A stretch of DNA of 64,000 nt, taken from Callorhinus ursinus. Taxonomy: Eukaryota > Chordata > Mammalia > Carnivora > Otariidae. The stretch is taken from assembly GCF_003265705.1 (NCBI RefSeq), contig NW_020312828.1, positions 52,129,627-52,193,626 on the forward strand. Reading direction: 5' to 3'. The position numbers and the translations under genes were made by a program. This document shows positions 33,940 to 44,646 of the stretch, one piece after another (within the stretch, counting starts at the first letter, position 1; every line of letters begins with the position of its first letter). The notes below the pieces were generated by a model, which saw only the letters and a program-made list of their open reading frames with translations, ran no database searches and was not told the DNA's origin.

Positions 33940-35079
33940 AAGGAAAGAAGGCATATAAATTGATGATTTACTCATTAACTGAATTAACTGAATAGCAATC
34001 AGTTTAGTAGAAATAAAGTTGGAAACCAAATTCTAATGAATAATGAAGAAATGAAGGCAGACATGAAAACATCCTTTAAGACTTCTAGCTGGATTGAGGG
34101 TAATTATGGTATCATTGTGGCATAAAATGTACCTCCTGTTTTTCTCCCATTTAACAACTAAAATTCAGCATACATCCATGAACAAAAGCTCTGGGGGAGC
34201 TGTTGGATCAAGCACCTTATTCCAAAGGATCAAGAAGAATTCTCACCCACCTGTGTACCGGGTAATAGAGAGACCTTGGTATGGGCTGTGAAATCAGTAG
34301 AAGCCTATGAACTAGCCTCAGCCCCTCTTTGCCACAGTTGAGGTACACCTGGAGAAAGGCTGACTTGAGCTGATACCTACAGATAAGACAGCCTTTGTAG
34401 AAGTCCAGGTTTCCAGAGGAAATATTCCAGTATTCCATTGGAAAAGAGAAAATATAAGAGTAGATGTATTGGAGAGGGTAAGGTATGTCAGTGCCATACC
34501 TCCCCCCAAGATGGCATTGCATGGGGCTGAAGCAGCCAATGGTGACCTCTCCTGTGGGAGAGAGGAAAAGCAGTGAGTACCTGTCTTCTTCAATCATGTA
34601 GATAATAATGGAGAAACCCATTTCTCTCCCACAGAACCCAGAGTATTGAGGTGGGACCCCCATGACTGAGTGAGGAAAGAGGCAGATAATAAAATCAGAA
34701 GGCCTTAAAGGGATGTGGTTCCTATGGACTGCATACTGGACTCCAGCAGGAAGCCTGAACAAGAGCCACTGGAAAAACCTCAGAATACCCCCATCTGGCC
34801 TTCAGTCATCATCATCCCAATTCTCAAGTGCTAAACCCATATCTTCCCCCACTTTGAGGCTTGCTCCTATGTGAGCTCTGACTCCTTGTGAGGCTTCAAG
34901 GGCAGCAGCAAGAGTTAGCTCAGGAGAACATGGAATAAGCCCAGAATGCAGGCCAAAACTTATGAGCAGGAAGAAACAAATTGAAGTTATAGCACCAACT
35001 TTGAGAATACAAAAGAGGTTTGCAGCAACCAGCATGAGTTTTAAGATCAAGAAAATATATAAATGCTTAAAGATTCTGC
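33940..35079. other. No gene; perhaps an L1-type 5' region
   Basis: A 181-codon minus-strand frame (34217-34762) is the longest in the window, but it has no recognisable domain and no coding neighbours, and its composition fits chance openness opposite a purine-rich strand. The plus strand (CAGCATACATCCATGAAC, CTACAGATAAGACAGCC, CAAGATGGCATTGCATGGG) has the texture of an L1 5' untranslated region and lies directly upstream of L1 ORF2 sequence. I hold that only loosely. Confidence 0.35.
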
Positions 35080-36768
35080 CATAATCAACATCCATTTATG
35101 ATAAATATGTTCAAGAAAGCGGGTAGAGAATGTACCTCAACATAATAAAGGCCACATAGGATAAGCCCACAGGTAATACTATACTCAACAGTGAAAAGCT
35201 GAAAGCTTTTCCCTTAAGATCAGGAACAAGACAAGAATGCCCATTCTCACCACTCTATTCAACATAGTATTAGAAGTCCTATCTGGAGAAATGAGACAGG
35301 AAAAAGAAATAAAAAGCAAACAAATTAGAAAGGAAAACTGTTACTATTTGTAGATTACATGATATTATATAGAGAAAACCATAAAGACTCCACCATAAAA
35401 CTGTTAAATTCAGTAAAGTTGCAGGATATATAATCAATATATAAACATCAGTTGCATTTCTACACACTAACAAAGAAATATTAAGAAAACCATCCCATTT
35501 ACAATTGTATCAAAAAGAATAAAATACTTAGTTGAGATTTAACCAAGGAGGTGAAAAACCTGTACTGAGAACTATAAAACATTCATGAAAGAAATTGAAC
35601 ACACAAATAAATGGAAAGATATTACATGGATTGAAGAATGAACATTATTAAATGTCCTACTACCCAAAGCATCTAGATTCAATGCAATCCTTATCAAAAC
35701 CCCAGTACATATTAAACATATTAAAATAGCCCAAGCAATCTTGAGAAAGAACAAAGCTGGAGGTGCCACAGTTCCTGATTTCAAACGATATTACAAAGCT
35801 ATATTCATGAAAATAGTATGGTATTGGCATAAAAACAGAGACATAGAATGTTGGAATAGACTATAGATCCCCCAAATAAACCTACACAGATATGGTCAAT
35901 TTATGACAAAGGAGACAAGAATATACAATGGGAAAAGGACAGTCTCCTCAATAAATGGTGTTAGGAAAATGGATAGCCACATGCAAAAGAATAAAACTGG
36001 AACACTATCTTCTACCATACACAAAAATTATCTCAAAATGGATTAAAGACTTGAATGTAGGACCTGGAACTATTAAACTCCTAGGAGAAAACATAGGTGG
36101 TAAGCTCCCTGACATTGGTCTTGCATCTGACTCCAAAAGCAAAGGCAACAAAAGCAAAAATAAAGTGGGACTCCATCAAACTAAAAATATTGGCACAGCA
36201 AAGGAAAAAAAATTATCAAAATGAAAAGGCCTACTGAATGGGAGAAAATATTTGAATATTGTATCTAATAAAGGGTTAACATCCACAACATATAAAGAAC
36301 TTCTAGAATTCAATAGTAAAAGAACAATCTAATTTAAAAATGGGCATAGGAACTTAATAAACAAAGGACAATGAATAATTTGGTACAGTCACTGTGGTAA
36401 ACAGTAGGCACGTCCCTCGAAAATTAAAAGTAGGGGTGTCTGGGTGACTCAGTTGTTAAGCATCTGCCTTCAGCTCAGGTCATTATCCCAGGGTCCTGGG
36501 ATCAAGCCCCGCATCGGGCTCCCTGCTTGGTGGGAAGCCTGCTTCTCCCTTTGGCACTCCCCCTGCTTGTGTTTCCTCTCTCGCTGCCTCTCTCTCTGTC
36601 AAATAAATAAATAAAATCTTTTAAAAAAAATCTATATAAAAGAAAGAAAATTAAACATAGAACTACCATACAGTCTAGTAATTATACTTCTGGGTATTTA
36701 TCCAAAGAAAACAATAATTCAAAAAATATATGCATCCCAAAGTCACTGCAGCATTATTTACAATAGCC
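35080..36768 (+). mobile_element. LINE-1 fragment A (ORF2 RT to C-terminus), 3' end missing
   Basis: Begins within the reverse transcriptase (AATGTACCTCAACATAATAA) and runs through [14 protein letters not shown] sequence. The active-site box is FVDY (35347-35358) before MILY instead of FADD. It continues to CATTATTTACAATAGCCAT at 36750-36768, about 150 codons short of the ORF2 end, and stops dead there. An internal deletion lies near 35709. An 89-codon open piece (35955-36224) is ORF2 C-terminal sequence. A SINE sits at 36434. Inactive. Confidence 0.85.
36434..36645 (+). mobile_element. CAN-SINE inside L1 fragment A
   Basis: Head GGGTGTCTGGGTGACTCAGT, GGGATCAAGCCCCGCATC, CT-rich middle, tail AAATAAATAAATAAAATC. 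Flanks GAAAATTAAAAGTAG (36419-36433) and GAAAATTAAACATAG (36646-36660) differ at two bases. Confidence 0.93.
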
Positions 36769-38576
36769 ATTATCTCAATTCAAAACAACATTCCAAGACA
36801 CATTAAACTGTTAAAAATCAAAAGAGAATCTGAAAAGCAGTAAGAAAAAAAGATTGTAACCCCAAAGAAACCCCCATTAGCAGATTTCTCAGCAATAACC
36901 TTACAGACCAGAAGACAGTAGAATGATTTATTTTAAAGGTGAAAAGAAAAAAATGCCAGCCAAGATTACTCTATCCAGTGCAGTTATCTTTCAGAAATGA
37001 AGGAAAAATACTTTCCCAGACACACAAAAGCTGAGGCAGTTTATCACTAGACCTGCCTTACATGAAATGCTGAAAGGATTTCTTCAAGCTGAAATAAAAG
37101 ACAATAATTAGTAATATGAGAACATATGAAAATATACAAAAACACTGGTAAAGGTAAATATACACTCAGATTAGAAAATTCATTCTGTAATATGATGATG
37201 TACAACCACTTAACTGTAGTATAAAGGTTAATGGAAAGGAACAATAAAAATGACTATAGCTACTATAAGTTGTTAGTAAATAGTAAATATAAGAAATTGT
37301 GACATAAAAAAAGAGGAGTAAGAGAATAGAATTTTTGTATGCAATTGAAGTTAAGTAGTCATCAGTTTATAATGGACTGTTATGTATAAGATTTTTTATT
37401 TAAGCCTCATATAGATATACAAACAAGAGAGAAAAAGATATCAGAGCATATGACCAAAGGGGGGAAAAATCAAGGAACAATGAAACTACAAAACGTCCAG
37501 AAAGCAATTAATAAGATGGCGTTAATAAGTCATCTTATTACATATCAATAATTATTCTAAATGTAAATGGATTAAATTCACCAAACGGCACAGAGTGTAT
37601 CCATTCACTAGTTGGAGGGATTAAAAGTAAGTCTCATATACTGCCTTTAACCTTCAGCTCTAACAACATACTTAAGATCCAAGTGAAGGGATGGAAGAAA
37701 GTTATTACATGCAAATGTAAACCTAAAAAGAGCTGGGATAACTATACTTATGTAAATAAAAATAGATTTTATGCCAAACAATGGTAACAAGAGTCAAAGA
37801 AGGTATTATGTCATGACAATTGGTGAACTCACCTTGAAAATATAGTAACAAATATATACACATCCAACATCAGAGACCTTAAATATATTAAGTATCAGCT
37901 GATCTAAAGGGAGAAATAAATAATACAATAATAATAGGTGACTTCAATACTGCACTTTCAGCAATGGATAGAATATCCAGATAGAAAAATCAAAGAATCA
38001 TTAGACTTGAATCATACTTTAGTCCAAATGGACCTATACAGAACATTCCATCCAACGTAATACACATTCTTCTTAAGTACACATGGAACATTCTCCAGGA
38101 TAGATCATTTGACAGGCCACAAAACAAGGCTTAGCAAATTTAAGAAGGTTGAAATCCTACTATTTTTCTCAAATACAATGGAATAAAACTAAAAATCAAC
38201 ATGAGGAAAGCCAGATAATTTACAAATAAGTGAAAACTAAACAAAACTCTCTTGAACAACCAATAGTTTAAAGATGAAGTCAAAAGGGAATTAAAAAAAA
38301 AACTCAAAACAAATGAACATGGAAATACAATACACCGAAATGTATGGGATGTAGCAAAAACAGGTCTTAGAGGACAGTTTATAGTGATAATATATTAAGA
38401 AAAAAAATCTCAACCAACCTAATTTTCTACCTCAAGGAAGTAGAAAAAGAAACTAAGCCCAAAGTTGGCAGAAGGAAGGAAGTAACAAAGATCACAGTGA
38501 AAATAAGAGACCAAAAAACTGGGGGTGGGGGGGGGAATCAATGAAATTAAGAGGTTTTTTTTAAAAAAAGATTAAC

Positions 38577-38788
38577 GGGGTGCCTGGATGGCTCAGTCAG
38601 TTAAGCATCTGCCTTTGGCTCAGGTCATGATCCCAGGGTCCTGGGACCAAGCCCTGCATCAGGCCTCCTGCTCAGCAGGGAGCCTGCTTCTCCCTCTCCA
38701 ACCCAACCCCCCTGCTCATCCTCTCTCTTGCTCTCACTCACTCTCTCTCTCTTGCAAATAAATAAAATCTTTAAAGTAAAATAAAATG
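38577..38788 (+). mobile_element. CAN-SINE inside L1 B
   Basis: Head GGGGTGCCTGGATGGCTCAG, GGGACCAAGCCCTGCATC, CT-rich middle, tail CAAATAAATAAAATCTTT. The 11-bp duplication AAAAGATTAAC lies at 38566-38576 and 38789-38799. Confidence 0.95.
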
Positions 38789-39721
38789 AAAAGATTAACA
38801 AGATTGACTAAACTTTAGCTAGACTAAGAAAAAAAGAGAAGACTCCTGTAAATCAAATCAGAAATGAAAGAGGAGACATCACAACTGGTAACAAATATAA
38901 AAGAATCATAAAAGATTACTATGAACAATTGTATGTCAATAAGTCAGATAACTTAAAAGAAACTGATAAATGCCTAGAAACATACAAGCTACCAAGATTG
39001 AATCATGAATAGAGAAAATCTAAGCAGTCCAATAATGAGTAAGCACATTGAACCAATAATATAAAAGGTCTCAGCAAGGAAAAGCCCAGTAACAGATGGT
39101 TTTACAGGTGAATTCTACCAACATTTAAAAAAACCTAATACCAATCTTTTTCAAATTCCTCCAAAAATAATTGAAGGGGGAACAGTTGCAAACTAATATA
39201 ATGAGAAAATGCGTCTTTTTCTGAAAAAAATAATCTAAGATTAAAGATAATATTCTTATTAGGTATAAACACATTGTAATATACCTGTAATTATTCAATT
39301 TTGTCTTTCATTCCAATAATTGCAAAACTAGAATCTTAAAGTTGTGAGGGCCTTTAGACATAATCTAGTCTTAGTTTATTATTACTCAGTACAGTATCAT
39401 GTATCATAGGTAAACAAGTTTTGTCTCTAAATGTCCCTATGATTGAGTTATGACCAAGAAAAAACACTGATAGAAAGTTTGCATTTGATTTAAAACTCTT
39501 AGATCTTAAGAAAATAAATGCCTTATGGTAAATAATCCATCTTACTTCAAGTCAACACTCTTTGGAAGGCAGAAGGGATCCTGTTTAACTTGCATTTTAA
39601 TGTAGGCAGTTGTTATTGTCATGCGTGAATGTCTGTTTTGATGAATTTAAATTGCCTGTTAGCACTCCTAGCATGTACACATCCCTGAACTCTTTTATAT
39701 CCCCATTAATGTTACTTTTTA

Positions 39722-39933
39722 TTTTTTATTTATTTATTTTTTAAAAAAATTTTATTTATTTATTTGACAGAGAGAGACACAGTGAGAGAGGCAACACAAG
39801 CAGGGGGAGTGGGAGAGGGAGAAGCAGGCTTCCCGCCGAGCAGGGAGCCTGATGCGGGGCTTGATCCCAGGACCCTGGGATCATGACCTGAGCCAAAGGC
39901 AGACACTAAGTGACTGAGCCACCCAGGTGCCCT
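39722..39933 (-). mobile_element. CAN-SINE inside the insert
   Basis: TTTATTTATTTGACAGAGAG, GA-rich middle, GAGCCACCCAGGTGCCC at the inverted head. The 16-bp duplication TTAATGTTACTTTTTA lies at 39706-39721 and 39934-39949. Confidence 0.95.
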
Positions 39934-39954
39934 TTAATGTTACTTTTTAAAATT

Positions 39955-40140
39955 TTAGTTGACCTACAATGTTTTATTAGTTTCAGGTATACAACATGAT
40001 TCAACAATTGTATACATTATGCAATGCTCACCACAGTAAGTGTAGTTATCTTTTACCATACAAAGTTATTACAATATTATTGGTTATATTCCCTATGTTG
40101 TATTTTTTATCCCCATAACTTAGGTTACTTAAAATTTTTA
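39955..40140 (-). mobile_element. Old L1 3' UTR fragment, opposite strand
   Basis: TTATTAGTTTCAGGTATACA, ACAATTGTATACATTATGCA, ATGCTCACCACAGTAAGTG and CCTATGTTGTATTTTTTATC are the inverted 3' UTR of an L1M-type element. It lies inside the insert and in antisense direction to the host L1. Confidence 0.75.
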
Positions 40141-40477
40141 TGTTTAAATAAATTATATAAAAATTTTAAAAAGACTGCATTACCCCAATACCAAGCCAGA
40201 AAAGGACATAAAGAAAATTTTAGGCCCATATCACTGATGAATATAGATACAGAAATTCTCAACACATTAGCAAGCTGAATTCAACAGCACATTAAAAGGA
40301 TCATGCACCATGATTGATTTAGATTCATCCCTAGGATACAAGGATAGTTCAATGTATAAATGTGAATAAATGTTATACATCACATTAATAGAATGAAAAA
40401 ATATAATCCTCCCAATAGGTACAGAAAAAAAAATTGACAAAATACAACTACTTCCATGATAAAAAACACTCAACATA

Positions 40478-40783
40478 TTGTGTATAGAAGGAATATCTCA
40501 ACATAATAAAGACCAGATACAACAAGCTAACATTATAATTTTAGCCATAGCTAACATAATACTCAATGGTGAAAGATTGAAATCTTTTCCTCTGATATCA
40601 GGAACATCACAAGGGTGTCCATGCTCACCACTCTTGTTCAACATAGTACTTGAAGTCCTAGCTAGAGCAATTAGGCAAGAGAGAGAAATAAAAGGCATCC
40701 AAATCAAGAAGGAAATAAAATTATTTGCAGATAATAGGATCTTATATATAGGAAATCCTAAAGACTCGACCAAAAAACTGTAG
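40478..40783 (+). pseudogene. L1 B reverse-transcriptase open segment
   Basis: A 101-codon open stretch of ORF2 reverse transcriptase. [20 protein letters not shown] and [20 protein letters not shown] are the QG and palm segments of the L1 RT. The catalytic box reads FADN, before [15 protein letters not shown], so the second active-site aspartate is lost. The frame breaks on both sides. Confidence 0.9.
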
Positions 40784-42408
40784 GAAGTAATGAATGAATT
40801 GTTAAGTTGCCAGATATATGTATATTAAAAAAAAATCAACATACAGAAATCAGTTGTGTTTCTGTATACTAATAATGGAATATCTGAAAAATAAGGAAAA
40901 TAATCCCATTCACAGTAGCATCAGAAACAACAAAATACTCAGGGATAAATTAACCAAGGAAGTGGAAGGCCCATACTATAAAAAATGTAAGATTTTGATG
41001 AAAGAAATTAAAAACAACCCAAGCATATGGAAAGATATCCTGTTTAAATAGATCATAAAATATTGTTAAAATGTCCATACTACTTAAAACAGTTTACAGA
41101 TTTAATGAATTCCCTATCAAAATTCCAATGGCATTTTCCACAGAAATAGAAATAACAATTCTAAAGTTTATATAGAACCACAAAGACTTCAAATGCCCAA
41201 AGCCATTCTGAGAAAGAACAAAGCTGAGGTCATCACACTTTCTGATTTCCAACTATATTATAAAACTATAGTAATCAAGAGTATGGTATTGCTATAAAAA
41301 TAGACACAGACCAATAGAACAAAGTAGAAAACCCAGAAATAACGCCCCCAAACATGCATAGCCAATTAATATGTGACAGAGCCAAGAATACTTGAGGAGA
41401 AAGACTTCTCAATAAATTGTGCTGGGAAAACTGGATAATGACATGCAGAAATAGGAGATTGGACCCCTATCTCATATCACTCACAAAAATTAACTTTAAT
41501 GGACTAAAGACTAAAATATAAGCAGTGGAACTATAAAACTCCTAGAAAAAGCATAGGAAAAACCTCTTTGATATTGGTCTTTGCAACAATTTTTTAGTAG
41601 GACACCAAAAGCACCACCAACAAAAAGCAAAAAACAAGCGGGACTCTATCAAACTAAAAAAACTTCTGCACAGCAAAGGAAAAAAAAATCAACAAAATGA
41701 AAAGGCAACTTATGGAATGAGAGATGGTATTTGCAAACCATGTTTCTAAGAAATATATATAAAATATATAAAGAACGCATATAACTCAATAACAAAAAAT
41801 ATGATTAAAAATGGGCAGAGGACCTGAATATTTTTCTAGAAAAGATATCCAAACAGCCAAAATTTATGTAAAGTATGCTCAACATTACTAATCACTAGGG
41901 AAATGCAAATCAAAAACCACAATGAGATATCACCTCACACTTGTTAGGATGGTAGGCATTAAAAAGGCAAGAGATAACAAGTGTTGGCAAGGATGTGAAG
42001 AAAAGGGAACCTTGTGCACTGGCGGTGGGAATGCAAATTGGTTTAACCTCTATGGAAAACAGAATGGGGATTGAAGTTCCTCATAAAATTAAAAACAGAA
42101 TTACTATATGATCCAGCAGTCCCACTTCTGGGAATAAATCCAAAGGAAATGCAAACAGAATATTGAAGAAATATCTTTACTCTCATATTTATTGCATAAT
42201 TATTCACAAGTGCTCTGATTAAAAAAAAACCCTAAGTGTCCATCAACAGATAACTGAATTTGGAGGTGTGGTATATATGAATAATATTCAGCCATGACAG
42301 AAAAAGGAAATCCTGCCATTTGTGACAACATACATGGACTTGGGGGCATTATGTTGAGTAAAATAAACCAGACAGGGAAAGACAAATAGTGCATGGTGTC
42401 TCCTATAC

Positions 42409-42410
<2 letters not shown>

Positions 42411-42441
<31 letters not shown>

Positions 42442-42454
42442 ATATAGTGTATCC

Positions 42455-42487
<33 letters not shown>
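42411..42487. repeat. Two A-runs of 29 and 30 inside L1 B 3' UTR
   Basis: A29 at 42411-42439, an 18-bp spacer GAATATAGTGTATCCTAT, then A30 at 42458-42487. The L1 continues on both sides, so neither run is the element's 3' tail. The sequence before each run is alike (TAGTGCATGGTGTCTCCTAT and TAGTGTATCCTAT), suggesting a local duplication of an A-run with its left flank. Confidence 0.95.
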
Positions 42488-42491
<4 letters not shown>

Positions 42492-43467
42492 ACTCATAGA
42501 AACTGAGTTGAAATGTGGTTGCCAGAGTAGTCTGAATGATAGCAGAAATAAGGGAGGTGGTAAAAGGATACAAATTTTTAACTATAAGATGAATAAGGTC
42601 TAAGAATCTAATATGTTACATGGTGATTTGAACACTATTGTATAATTGAAATTTGGCAAAAGAGTAGGGAAAAAAGGGTAAATATGTGAGGTTATATAGG
42701 TGTTAGACGGTAAGAGTCCTTTAACAATCTATATGTGTATCAAATCATCACAAATACACTTTAAATAACTTATAATTTTATTTGTTAATTATACATTAAT
42801 AAAGCTTAAAGAAAGAAATGGACCAAAAGGGAAATAAATGCCATCATATTCGATCAAATTCAGGATAAAATAGAATCATCTCAGAAGTAAAGAATAAATA
42901 AAATCTAGAAAAGACCCTGAATAGCTGGAGGAATATTAACAAAGAAAAGTAAAGCCGGTGGCATCACAATTCCGGACTGCAAGCTCTATTACAAAGCTGT
43001 CATCATCAAGACAGTATGGTACTGGCACTAAAACAGACACATAGATCAATGGAACAGAATAGAGCCCAGAAATGGACCCTCAAATCTATGGGCAACTCAT
43101 CTTCAAAAAAGGAGGAAAGAATGTCCAATGGAAAAAAGACAGTCTCTTCAACAAATGGTGTTAGGAAAATTGGACAGCCACATGCAGAAGAATGAAACTG
43201 GACCATTTCCTTACACCACACACAAAAATAGACCCCAAATGGTTGAAAGACCTAAATGTGAGACAGGAGTCCATCAAAATCCTAAAGGAGAACACAGGCA
43301 GCAACCTCTTCGACCTCAATGCAGCAACTTCTTCCTAGAGACATCGCCAAAGGCAAGTGAAGCAAGGCCAAAAATGAACTATTGGGACTTCATCAAGATA
43401 AAACCTTTTGCACAGCAAAGGAAACAAAACAAAACCAAAAGACAACTGACAGAATGGGAGAAGATAT

Positions 43468-44175
43468 TTGCAAATGACAACAGATAAAGGGCTAGTATCC
43501 AAAATCAATAAAGAACTTATCAAACCCAACACCCAAAGAACAAATGATCCAATCAAGAAACGGGCAGAAGACATGAACAGACATTTTTCCAAAGAAGACA
43601 TCCAAATGGCCAAGAGACACATGAAAAAGTACTCAACATCGTTCGGCATGAGGGAAATCCAAATCAAAACCTCAATGAGATACCACCTCACACCAGTCAG
43701 AATGGCTAAAATTAAGTCAGGAAATGACAGATGTTGGCAGGGATGCGGATTAAGGGGAACCCTCCTACACTGCTGGTGGGAATGCAAGCTGGTGCAGTCA
43801 CTCAGGAAAACAGTATGGAGGTTCCTCAAAAAGTTGAAAATAGAGCTACCTTATGACCCAGCAATTGCACTACTAGGTATTTACCCCAAAGATACAAATG
43901 TAGGGATCTGAAGGGGTACGTGCACCCCAATGTTTATAGCAGCAATGTCCACAATAGCCAAACTATGGAAAGAGCCAAGATGTCCATCAACAGATGAATG
44001 GATAAAGAAAATGTGGTGTGTGTGTATACACACACACACAGAGGAATATTATGCAGCCATCAAAAGGAATGAAATCTTGCCATTTGCAATGACGTGGATG
44101 GAACTGGAGAGTATTATGCTGAGCAAAATAAGTCAATCAGAGAAAGACATGTATCATATGACCTCACTGATATGA
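43468..44175 (+). pseudogene. L1 ORF2 C-terminus with one in-frame stop
   Basis: One frame runs from 43468 to 44175 with a single stop, TGA at 43909-43911. Before it lies the C-terminal cysteine-rich segment, [18 protein letters not shown], with cysteines and histidine in the pattern of the L1 ORF2 zinc-knuckle-like domain, then [18 protein letters not shown]. After it, MFIAAMSTIAKLWKEPRCPS, then EEYYAAIKRNEILPFAMTW, to the natural stop at 44175. The L1 at 54999-55001 has CGA at the equivalent codon, so the TGA is probably a CpG transition. The domain binds nucleic acid and is needed for retrotransposition. Without the RT domain this piece is inert. Confidence 0.9.
44016..44037. repeat. 22-bp (GT)n(AC)n palindrome in L1
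   Basis: GTGTGTGTGTA followed by TACACACACAC, a perfect inverted repeat. It lies in the ORF2 frame (CVCIHTHT) at the spot where the L1 at 55116 has a long CA run. Confidence 0.9.
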
Positions 44176-44646
44176 GGAATTCTTATCTCAGGAAACAAAC
44201 TGAGGGTTGCTGGAGTGGTGGGGGGTGGGAGGGATGGGGTGGCTGGGTGATAGACATTGGGGAAGGTATGTGCTATGGTGAGCGCTGTGAATTGTGTAAG
44301 ACTGTTGAATCACAGACCTGTACCTCTGAAACAAATAATATATTATATGTTAAAAAAAAGAAGAAGAAAAAGATAGCAGGAAGGGAAGAATGAAGGGGGG
44401 AAAATCGGAGGGGGAGACGAACCATGAGAGACGATGGACTCTGAGAAACAAACTGAGGGTTCTAGAGGGGAGGGGGGTGGGGGGATGGGTTAGCCCGGTG
44501 ATGGGTATTAAAGAGGGCACGTTCTGCGTGGAGCACTGGGTGTTATAGGCAAACAATGAATCATGGAACACTACATCAAAAACTAATGATGTAATGTATG
44601 GTGATTAACATAACAATAAAAAGCCATTAAAAAATAAATAAAATCT

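Larger units (their letters stand above)
39207..40172. other. 966-bp insert interrupting L1 B ORF2
   Basis: L1 B sequence runs to AACTAATATAATGAGA (ending 39206) and resumes at GACTGCATTACCCCAATACC (from 40173), adjacent positions in the ORF2 of this L1 type. The material between is not L1 B. It holds about 500 bp of unassigned sequence, a minus-strand SINE with its own target duplication (39722-39933), a minus-strand piece of an older L1 3' end (about 39955-40140), and an A-rich right end with AATAAA at 40146-40151. No target duplication is evident. It could be a retroposed transcript or a segment moved by recombination. Confidence 0.7.
36769..42812 (+). mobile_element. LINE-1 B (ORF1 end, spacer, ORF2, 3' UTR), interrupted
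   Basis: Starts within the C-terminal end of ORF1 (CAGCAATAACCTTACAGACC, CCAGCCAAGATTACTCTATC, GCCTTACATGAAATGCTGAA). It continues through the inter-ORF spacer (37100-37520) and the ORF2 endonuclease from about 37540 (ATCAATAATTATTCTAAATG). Reverse transcriptase and C-terminus follow, with a 3' UTR ending near 42812. A SINE (38577) and a 966-bp insert (39207-40172) interrupt it. The RT box at 40724-40735 reads FADN. Two long A-runs occur near its end (42411-42487). Inactive. Confidence 0.85.
42907..44632 (+). mobile_element. Younger LINE-1, 5'-truncated, 14-bp target duplication
   Basis: 1726 bp of the ORF2 C-terminal half and 3' UTR, clearly less decayed than the L1s around it. The duplication AATAAATAAAATCT flanks it at 42893-42906 and 44633-44646. 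Its 3' UTR carries two G-rich modules, 44190-44355 and 44430-44600, each starting GAAACAAACTGAGGGTT. The first ends in a poly-A/GAAGAA stretch. The ending AACATAACAATAAAAAG is typical of arctoid L1s. Confidence 0.88.

Noticed and set aside
34217..34762. 181-codon minus-strand open frame, the longest in the window
   Set aside because: No recognisable domain, no signal or membrane pattern with a clear role, no coding neighbour or splice context, and the plus strand looks like L1-type 5' sequence. Chance openness is more likely.
43335..43829. 164-codon minus-strand frame
   Set aside because: Antisense of the L1 ORF2 C-terminus at 43468-43911, where the sense strand gives the known motif.
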